A DNA stretch of 64,000 nt from RGIG250 sp964540025 (lineage in GTDB: Bacteria; Bacillota; Negativicutes; Selenomonadales; Selenomonadaceae). Position 1 is the first letter of the stretch, and each line of letters opens with the position of its first letter. The notes beneath the pieces were generated by a model, which was not told where the DNA came from, ran no database searches, and saw nothing but the letters and a program-made list of their open reading frames with translations. Shown here piece after piece: positions 58,739-64,000 of the stretch. The DNA lies in contig CAZIKQ010000004.1 of assembly GCA_964540025.1 (NCBI GenBank), positions 1 through 64,000 on the forward strand. The letters are read 5' to 3'. Made by a program: the position numbers and the translations under genes.

Positions 58739-60232
58739 TCAGGATTCGCCTCCCAAAAGAGCTTTAAGGGCATTTTTAGCCTCTTCCCGATCGTCAAAAT
58801 GAATCGTTTTATCCTTGAGAATCTGATAATCCTCATGGCCCTTTCCGGCAATGACCACCATATCCCCGGCCTCCGCCAGTTTTATGGCCCGGAATATGGC
58901 CTCCCGGCGGTCCGCCAGCACCTCGTACTGTTTGGCGCCGATTTTCTCCCTGACGCCGGGAACGATCTCCGCCAGAATTGATTCCGGATCCTCACTGCGG
59001 GGATTGTCGCTGGTGACGATGACTATATCCGCCAGCTCCGCCGCGATCCGGCCCATTATGGGCCGCTTCGTCCTGTCCCGGTCGCCGCCGCAGCCGAATA
59101 CCACGATCACCCGGCCCCGGGCGATTCCCCGGGCCGCCCCCAGGACGTTTTCCAGACCGTCCGGGGTGTGGGAATAATCCACCGCCACTCCGAATTTCTG
59201 CCCCATATCAATGGCTTCAAACCGTCCGGGAACGCCCTTAAACAAAGGCAATTCTTCCGTTATAGTCTCTACCGGCACCTGCTCCGCCAAAGCGCAGCCG
59301 ATAGCCGCCAGCACGTTGTAAACATTAAACAGCCCGGTGATCTTCAGGGCGATCTCCCGACGGCCAAAATCTCCGTTGACTACAAAGGAAGCGCCGGTTC
59401 CCGTAAGCTTTATGTCTGAGGCTCGGAGAGCAGCGGCATTATCCTTCACGCTGTAGGTTATATGACCGCAGTTAGCGTGCTCCAACATGAGTTTTCCCGC
59501 CGGATCATCGATGTTTACCACCGCCGTCGCGTCAGCGGACAGGCTGTCAAAGAGCTTTGCTTTGGCCAGGCAGTAGTTCTCCATGGTACCGTGGTAATCG
59601 AGATGATCCTGGGTCAGATTGGAAAAAGCGGCCGTATCGTACTCACAGCCCGCAACCCGGCCCATATCCAGCGCGTGGGAGGATACCTCCATCACCACGT
59701 GGGAGATCCCGGCCCGGTTCATTCTGTCCAGCAGCCGCTGGAGATCGACTATGTTCGGTGTCGTGTTGTGGGCTGGAAGCGCTTCATCCTCGATCATATT
59801 TTGAATGGTGCCGATGAGCCCCACCCGATGGCCCGCGGCCCGCAGCAGGTGACGGACAAGATAGCTGGTGGTGGTCTTGCCGTTTGTGCCGGTAATCCCC
59901 ACCAGCCGCATCTTCTTGGCCGGGTAATCATAAAACCAGGGAACGATCCCCTTCAGGGCCCCGTCCAGATCCGGCACCGTCAACACGGGAATCCCCGGCC
60001 GCATCCCGACCTCCTCAGGCTGTCTGGTGGTCAGCACGGCGGCCGCCCCGGCTTTAACGGCCTGGGGAATAAATTTATGGCCGTCCACATGGAGCCCCTC
60101 CACGGCCACGAACAGGGCCCCCGGGGTAATCTCCCGGGAATCCTGGACGATATCCCTTATCAATACGTCAGGATGGCCCGTAAGCTTCGCTCCGGGCACT
60201 CTCTTTTGAATCATTTCCAGCGTAATATCCAT
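58739..60232 (-). CDS. murE: UDP-MurNAc-tripeptide synthetase MurE (meso-diaminopimelate type)
   Basis: A 497-aa Mur ligase adding the third stem amino acid. The ATP loop is GITGTNGKTTTSYLVRHLLR, with FSNLTQDHLDYHGTMENY and VDYSHTPDGLENVLGAARG. The DNPR motif (TSDNPRSEDPESI) is the signature of meso-diaminopimelate addition; lysine-adding enzymes differ there. The gene follows a terminator rather than ftsI, so it probably has its own promoter. Confidence 0.95.
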   Translation of the reverse strand: MDITLEMIQKRVPGAKLTGHPDVLIRDIVQDSREITPGALFVAVEGLHVDGHKFIPQAVKAGAAAVLTTRQPEEVGMRPGIPVLTVPDLDGALKGIVPWFYDYPAKKMRLVGITGTNGKTTTSYLVRHLLRAAGHRVGLIGTIQNMIEDEALPAHNTTPNIVDLQRLLDRMNRAGISHVVMEVSSHALDMGRVAGCEYDTAAFSNLTQDHLDYHGTMENYCLAKAKLFDSLSADATAVVNIDDPAGKLMLEHANCGHITYSVKDNAAALRASDIKLTGTGASFVVNGDFGRREIALKITGLFNVYNVLAAIGCALAEQVPVETITEELPLFKGVPGRFEAIDMGQKFGVAVDYSHTPDGLENVLGAARGIARGRVIVVFGCGGDRDRTKRPIMGRIAAELADIVIVTSDNPRSEDPESILAEIVPGVREKIGAKQYEVLADRREAIFRAIKLAEAGDMVVIAGKGHEDYQILKDKTIHFDDREEAKNALKALLGGES

Positions 60233-60343
60233 CTCATTATCTCCCCGTCAGCAGCAGTAAATTATCATATTCTTTGGAAATTGTTATTTTATCATCTTTT
60301 ATTTGAAAAAATAAGGGAAAAATCCGTTGCTCATCAGATATTG

Positions 60344-60369
60344 AAAAAGGGCGGTGTTTATCCCGCCCC
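60344..60369 (-). terminator. Terminator between ftsL and murE
   Basis: Reading the - strand, GGGCGG pairs with CCGCCC around an 8-base loop and is followed by five T. It falls exactly where ftsI would lie in a complete dcw cluster. Confidence 0.75.
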
Positions 60370-60410
60370 CTACCCGCTAAAAGAAATAGGCTCCAAACTA
60401 AAAGGACAAA

Positions 60411-60941
60411 TCATTCGGTTTTCGGTTTAGCGGACTTTTTTGAACCTCCCTTATCAGAGGAGAAATAGGCGTTTTCCGGTACGATCATGCCCAGCTTCGC
60501 CGTGGCGATTTCTTTTATCCGCTGAGGAGATTTCAAGTGGGCAATCTCCACCTTGATGGCCTCATTCTCCTTCTCCATCCGGGAGGCCTGACGGCGGAGC
60601 TCCGTCATTTGATAACCCCGATCTGCGCTGATCCCCCGGTGAATAGCCAGCCCCATGGAAAGGACAGTAATCAGCACGAACAGCACCAGACAGTGATTCC
60701 TCAAGCTGGCATTCACCGTTGCGGCCGAGGGGCGGTTCTCCTCCAGAGAACGGAGCTGGCTGTCCCGCTTCAGGGACGGCTCCCTCCGCAGGGCATCGTC
60801 TACCACATTGGGGAGATTCCGGTAATGATACGCTCCGGAGCTGTTGTAGCAGCGCCGGGGGGAACCATAAGTGCCATCGACAAATTCATATTCATCATCA
60901 TAGTCATACAGGTCGTCCTGCTGCCAACGCTCTGCTACCAT
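60411..60941 (-). CDS. ftsL: FtsL/DivIC-type division protein
   Basis: A 176-aa single-pass protein, assigned from position and layout. An acidic, Tyr-rich N-terminal region is followed by a membrane helix (HCLVLFVLITVLSMGLAIHR) and a short leucine-zipper-like coiled coil (QMTELRRQASRMEKENEAIK), with the typical LKSPQRIKEIATAKLGM motif. FtsL helps assemble and activate FtsWI. The ATG at 60941 has GGAAGGA upstream; the frame continues 25 codons further. The C-terminal tail is Lys-rich. Confidence 0.87.
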   Translation of the reverse strand: MVAERWQQDDLYDYDDEYEFVDGTYGSPRRCYNSSGAYHYRNLPNVVDDALRREPSLKRDSQLRSLEENRPSAATVNASLRNHCLVLFVLITVLSMGLAIHRGISADRGYQMTELRRQASRMEKENEAIKVEIAHLKSPQRIKEIATAKLGMIVPENAYFSSDKGGSKKSAKPKTE

Positions 60942-61146
60942 AATTGTCATTCCTTCCATTACAATGCCGCTGTTCAGGAACCCAGTCCTGTCGGTTTCCT
61001 TCTTCTTCGCGTTCAAAACGACGGTGAAGAATCGACTCCGCCGTGTCAGCCGGCACGGAACCCGCCGCTTGCTTTGTTGAGGCGGGGGACGTTTTCAGCC
61101 GTTGCACGCAAAATCCCGTCCGCTTCACTGCTCACCCCGGCGGGAT

Positions 61147-62103
61147 TTACAGCTTCCTTGCCCGCCGCAGCTTAGCACTGGCCGCCCGGGGATTCGCCGC
61201 AATTTCTTCTCTGCCGGGGGGCGTCGCCTTTCCCAGCAGCTTCACCTCCGGTTTATGACCGCAGGTACACACCGGCAGGGACGGCGGGCAGATACAGCCC
61301 TTGGCCAGATCCCGCAGGGTTTCCTTCACGATTCTGTCCTCCAGGGAATGAAAGGTGATCACCGCGATCTCGCCCCCGGGCTTCAGGGCCCTGACGGCTG
61401 CCTCCAAGGATCCCCGCAGGATCCCCAGCTCATCATTTACCGCAATGCGCACCGCCTGGAAAACCCGCTTCGCCGGATGGCCCTTCTGCTCCCGGCGCAC
61501 CCCTTTGGGAACCGCCCGCTCAATTATATCCACCAGCTCCCCGGTAGTCTCAAAGGGCTTCTCTTTTCGCCTGGCGACGATGAACCCGGCGATCCGCTTC
61601 CACCATCGCTCCTCCCCGTATTCACGAAATATCCGGCCCAGCTCCGCCTCGCTCCAGCTGTTAAGGATAACGGCCGCCGACAATTCCTGGCGGGGATCCA
61701 TCCTCATATCAAGGGCCGCGTCCCTCATATAGGAAAAGCCCCGCTCCGCCGTATCCAGCTGATGGCTGGACACGCCCAAATCAAAGAGCGCTCCGTCTAT
61801 GGACCCGGCTTCGGCCAGCCCCAGTCCCCGCAAGATTTCGGGCAGGCGGGAAAAATTATCGTGAACCAGATTTACCCGGCAGGCTGCGCCCTGCTCCTTC
61901 AGCTCGTTCAGATGTTTACCGGCCGCCTCGATAGCCGCCTCGTCCTGATCGATCCCAATGAGCCATCCCTTAGCTGACAACCTCGCCGCAATCCGACCGC
62001 TGTGGCCTCCGCCGCCGAGAGTGCAATCCACGTATATTCCATCGGGATTCGCCACAAGGAGCTCCGCCGCCTCCGGCAGCACGCTTACATGATGAAATTC
62101 CAC
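61147..62103 (-). CDS. rsmH: 16S rRNA (cytosine1402-N4)-methyltransferase RsmH
   Basis: A 318-aa SAM-dependent methyltransferase. The GTG at 62103 is chosen because AAAGGAG lies just upstream and EFHHVSVLPEA is the usual opening. Motifs: YVDCTLGGGGHSGRIAARLS (SAM loop), GIDQDEAAIEA, GALFDLGVSSHQLDTAERGF and the C-terminal GEIAVITFHSLEDRIVKETL. It lies between mraZ and ftsL, the usual order. Confidence 0.96.
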   Translation of the reverse strand: MEFHHVSVLPEAAELLVANPDGIYVDCTLGGGGHSGRIAARLSAKGWLIGIDQDEAAIEAAGKHLNELKEQGAACRVNLVHDNFSRLPEILRGLGLAEAGSIDGALFDLGVSSHQLDTAERGFSYMRDAALDMRMDPRQELSAAVILNSWSEAELGRIFREYGEERWWKRIAGFIVARRKEKPFETTGELVDIIERAVPKGVRREQKGHPAKRVFQAVRIAVNDELGILRGSLEAAVRALKPGGEIAVITFHSLEDRIVKETLRDLAKGCICPPSLPVCTCGHKPEVKLLGKATPPGREEIAANPRAASAKLRRARKL

Positions 62104-62140
62104 CGCTTTGCTCCTTTGCTCATCCCGGCCCGGCTCACCG

Positions 62141-62572
62141 TCAAATGCCAAGCTCCGTAAGGGTCTCCGCAATCTCTGTCACCGCCGGGCTCACCGCGTC
62201 GCTGTAGCGCTCCCACTCGGTTCTGGACCAGATTTCCACCCGATTGGACACGCCGATGAGGACAGCCTCCTTATCCAGCTTTGCATAGGACCGGAGGTTT
62301 GCCGGTACAAGGAACCGTCCCTGCTTATCGCACTCCGTTTCCCGGGCGCCTGCAAAGAAAAATCGCACAAAGGAACGAACCTCCGCCTTCGAAATAGGCA
62401 GCTTCGCCAGCTTTTCGGAAAGCCGCTGCCATTCCTCGGGGCCATAGACAAAGAGGCAGTTATCCAGACCCTTCGTGATGACGAACGAGTCTCCAAGGGC
62501 AGCGCGAAAATCCGCCGGCAGGCTGACCCGGCCCTTCGCGTCCATCGAATGGGTATACTCCCCCATTAACAT
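62141..62572 (-). CDS. mraZ: Transcriptional regulator MraZ
   Basis: A 143-aa protein with two SpoVT/AbrB-like domains. The first starts MGEYTHSMDAKGRVSLPADF and the second RETECDKQGRFLVPANLRSY, both with the family DxKGR/DxQGR loops. MraZ oligomers repress the dcw operon by binding short repeats upstream of their own gene; three matching boxes are present. GGAGGTGACGAGCG precedes the start. Confidence 0.96.
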   Translation of the reverse strand: MLMGEYTHSMDAKGRVSLPADFRAALGDSFVITKGLDNCLFVYGPEEWQRLSEKLAKLPISKAEVRSFVRFFFAGARETECDKQGRFLVPANLRSYAKLDKEAVLIGVSNRVEIWSRTEWERYSDAVSPAVTEIAETLTELGI

Positions 62573-62600
62573 CGCTCGTCACCTCCTTTGGGGACATTTT

Positions 62601-62625
62601 ACCACAATTCACCACTTTATACCAC
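62601..62625 (-). promoter_or_regulatory. MraZ-binding box (three 10-bp repeats)
   Basis: On the - strand, GTGGT occurs three times at exact 10-bp steps (AAAGTGGTAT, AAAGTGGTGA, ATTGTGGTAA), as in known MraZ operators (GTGGG-N5 in Escherichia coli, AAAGTGG-type in Mollicutes). Confidence 0.8.
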
Positions 62626-62627
62626 TT

Positions 62628-62655
62628 TTTATAAAAATTTTTCACTTCTGGCCAA
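62628..62655 (-). promoter_or_regulatory. Promoter of the dcw cluster (mraZ)
   Basis: TTGGCC and TATAAA on the - strand with 16 bases between; the MraZ boxes start directly after the -10, so MraZ binding would block the polymerase. Confidence 0.55.
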
Positions 62656-62757
62656 AATTTCTGCGTCATCTATTGATAAAGGACTGCCGCCGGCCTTATC
62701 CCGCTCCGTCCCCCTGACCAAACGCCCCGCGGAAAATTAAAAATTTCCAAAAAGTAT

Positions 62758-62786
62758 TTGACATTAAAATGCCCCTGTGGTAACAT
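62758..62786 (+). promoter_or_regulatory. Promoter of the tRNA-Arg gene
   Basis: Perfect TTGACA and TAACAT with a 17-base spacer, 22 bases before the tRNA. Confidence 0.75.
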
Positions 62787-62807
62787 ATCTCCTGTCGACA
62801 GCGACAC

Positions 62808-62885
62808 GGCCCGGTAGCTCAGTTGGATTAGAGCGTTTGGCTACGAACCAAAAGGTCGGGGGTTCGAGTCCCTCCCGGGTCACCA
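62808..62885 (+). tRNA. tRNA-Arg (anticodon ACG)
   Basis: A complete cloverleaf. Acceptor GGCCCGG pairs with CCGGGTC, the D-arm has AGCTCAGTTGGATTAGAGC, the anticodon stem TTTGG/CCAAA encloses loop CTACGAA with anticodon ACG, the T-loop is GTTCGAGTC, and the genomic CCA is encoded. ACG is normally edited to ICG by TadA deaminase to read CGN codons. A promoter precedes it and a terminator follows. No integrase or integration scar is visible beside it. Confidence 0.95.
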
Positions 62886-62894
62886 GGAAAATAA

Positions 62895-62925
62895 CCGGTA
62901 GATGATTTCATCTGCCGGATTTTTT
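62895..62925 (+). terminator. Terminator of the tRNA-Arg gene
   Basis: CCGGTAGATGA pairs with TCATCTGCCGG with a two-base loop, followed by six T. Confidence 0.85.
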
Positions 62926-62964
62926 ATGTGACGAACCACGGTCAGCCCTGGGTAACGTCACAGA

Positions 62965-63006
62965 AAAAGGGCAGACCATGGCACGCGGCTTATGGTCTGC
63001 CCTTTT
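62965..63006. terminator. Bidirectional terminator after the LysR gene
   Basis: GGGCAGACCAT pairs with ATGGTCTGCCC around a 12-base loop, with AAAAA on one side and TTTT on the other. It ends the - strand regulator gene. Confidence 0.8.
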
Positions 63007-63018
63007 ACCTATACATTT

Positions 63019-63933
63019 TTAATTCGCCGTTACATTTATCCGCTTCCGGATGAAGTCGATGAATTCCCTGGCCAGCTGGCTGACGGGATTTCCGTTTCTG
63101 GTAAGAACTCCGTACAGGATTTTTCCCTCGCCGTGTTTCAGACGGATACCGGGAGCCTTTCCCGGTTCATAGCGGAGGTATGTTTCACAGCTGATGTTAG
63201 CCAGATGATTTTTTTCCAGCAGCAGATTGATTATATAATCGCTGTTTGTGGTGACGGCGACCCGGGGTTCCAATATCGGCTGCTCCCCCTCGGCCCGCCA
63301 GCCCCTGTAGCGGATATAAGGGTCATTGACCATCTGAACGCAGCGGAGCTTGCGGGTATCCGCCGGCAAATCGGCGGCCCGGCCGGCGCGGTTCCACTCA
63401 GACCGGAAGAACAGCATTGCATCCATTTTCCTCAGGCAGGCAAAAGCCAGCTGGTACCGCTTCAAATCATAGTGCAGTTGTTCCAGCTGGTCAGGGAAAA
63501 CGCCGATAAAGCCGGCCTCGTCCCTTCCCTCCCGCACCCGGTGCAGAATGTTGGAAGTATTGTCCGTCCATATGCGGAACTCCGTATCCGCCTGACCATG
63601 ATCCCTGTAAAATTCCGAAAAGCAGTTGGCAAACCAGGAGCTGGGATTGGCCGAAATGCTGACCAGCTTGCCCTGAGGTGATTCCATCTCTCCCTCCAGC
63701 TCCGCCAGCCCGTTCAAAATCACATTGGCCTTTTCATAAAACCGCCGTCCCTCTGCCGTCAGGACTACGCCCTTCGCCTGCCGCTGAAAAAGCTGTATCC
63801 CCAGCTTTCTTTCCAGCTGGGCTATCGTCTTGCTGACGTTTGACTGGGTGGTATAAAGGATTTTCGCCGTTTCGCTGAACGATCTTACGTCGGCGCTGAC
63901 CACAAAATATTTTAAGGGCCTGATTTCCAGCAT
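63019..63933 (-). CDS. LysR-family transcriptional regulator
   Basis: A 304-aa regulator. The N-terminal winged helix (LKYFVVSADVRSFSETAKIL, YTTQSNVSKTIAQLERKLGI, LFQRQAKGVVLTAEGRRFYE) is typical of LysR proteins. The effector domain (about residues 90-300) has the usual two-lobe layout, with SANPSSWFANCFSEF beginning the first lobe. The ligand and targets cannot be read from the sequence; no divergent target gene is inside the window. Start ATG at 63933. Confidence 0.9.
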   Translation of the reverse strand: MLEIRPLKYFVVSADVRSFSETAKILYTTQSNVSKTIAQLERKLGIQLFQRQAKGVVLTAEGRRFYEKANVILNGLAELEGEMESPQGKLVSISANPSSWFANCFSEFYRDHGQADTEFRIWTDNTSNILHRVREGRDEAGFIGVFPDQLEQLHYDLKRYQLAFACLRKMDAMLFFRSEWNRAGRAADLPADTRKLRCVQMVNDPYIRYRGWRAEGEQPILEPRVAVTTNSDYIINLLLEKNHLANISCETYLRYEPGKAPGIRLKHGEGKILYGVLTRNGNPVSQLAREFIDFIRKRINVTAN

Positions 63934-64000
63934 GATGATTTCTCCCGCTTCAAAATAATGTTCATCCTGATAATAACCCTTTACATCATATCGGAAAAAG
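63934..64000. other. Sequence upstream of the LysR gene
   Basis: Probably the promoter region of the regulator; no clear -35/-10 pair and no further gene was recognised before the window ends. Confidence 0.4.

Noticed and set aside
62808..62885. tRNA-Arg as an attachment site of an integrated element
   Set aside because: No integrase, no partial tRNA copy and no composition change were seen on either side.

Overview
The window looks like the chromosome of a diderm Firmicute, most likely class Negativicutes. Two outer-membrane secretins (a PilQ-type and an RcpA/CpaC-type) sit beside genes typical of Firmicutes: mraZ, DivIB-type ftsQ, small basic protein with DUF881, a 3D-domain wall protein and gatCAB. 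Most of the sequence is GC-rich. One block (about 15.87-23.90 kb) is visibly AT-rich and looks acquired. The family could not be fixed; this is inference from gene content only.

Layout. (1) 0.3-4.1 kb: a secreted 3D-domain protein and a large PAS/GGDEF/EAL protein whose phosphodiesterase domain looks intact and whose cyclase motif is degenerate. (2) 4.2-15.8 kb: a tad (tight adherence, Flp pilus) locus. On + are a TadG-like protein, TadC, a DUF192 protein and the prepilin peptidase. On - is the series rcpC, rcpA secretin, two CpaE/TadZ-like ATPases, tadB, flp pilin, tadE and the cpaF ATPase. Both rcpA and tadB carry a one-base frameshift in a short homopolymer, and the EAL gene has a G12 tract at its 3' end. 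(3) 15.9-23.9 kb: an AT-rich, single-strand operon of abiEi, abiEii, a NurA-like nuclease, a HerA-like ATPase, a GHKL ATPase and a radical SAM enzyme. It is bracketed by two near-identical copies of a ~53-bp terminator, as if it had entered at, and duplicated, the terminator between the tad locus and the next gene. This is the best candidate for an undescribed (probably anti-phage) system. (4) 24.0-33.6 kb: two M20 peptidases, gatCAB, an orphan PilP/PilQ pair and a D-amino-acid transaminase. (5) 33.9-42.4 kb: a GltD-like oxidoreductase, feoAB behind a Fur box, malate dehydrogenase, a PHP phosphoesterase and uvrC. (6) 42.5-46.7 kb: purE-M-N-H-D, where purH has only the IMP cyclohydrolase domain. 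(7) 46.8-49 kb: a D-malate-type dehydrogenase and an Mrp/Nbp35-type ATPase. (8) 49.1-62.6 kb: a dcw division/wall cluster (mraZ, rsmH, ftsL, murE, murF, mraY, murD, murG, murC, ddl, ftsQ, DUF881, sbp), missing ftsI, ftsW, murB, ftsA and ftsZ. (9) A tRNA-Arg and a LysR regulator close the window.

How the parts fit. The EAL protein next to the tad genes suggests control of surface attachment by c-di-GMP. The tad genes together encode a complete pilus machine apart from the two frameshifts. The dcw genes make lipid-linked peptidoglycan precursor and part of the divisome, and MraZ probably represses the cluster through three 10-bp boxes in front of mraZ. A family of short palindromic dispersed repeats (core like CTCCCCTACAGGGGAG) punctuates intergenic gaps in the tad region and near feoB. 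No intergenic stretch is longer than about 310 bases, and no CRISPR array, integrase or rRNA was seen.
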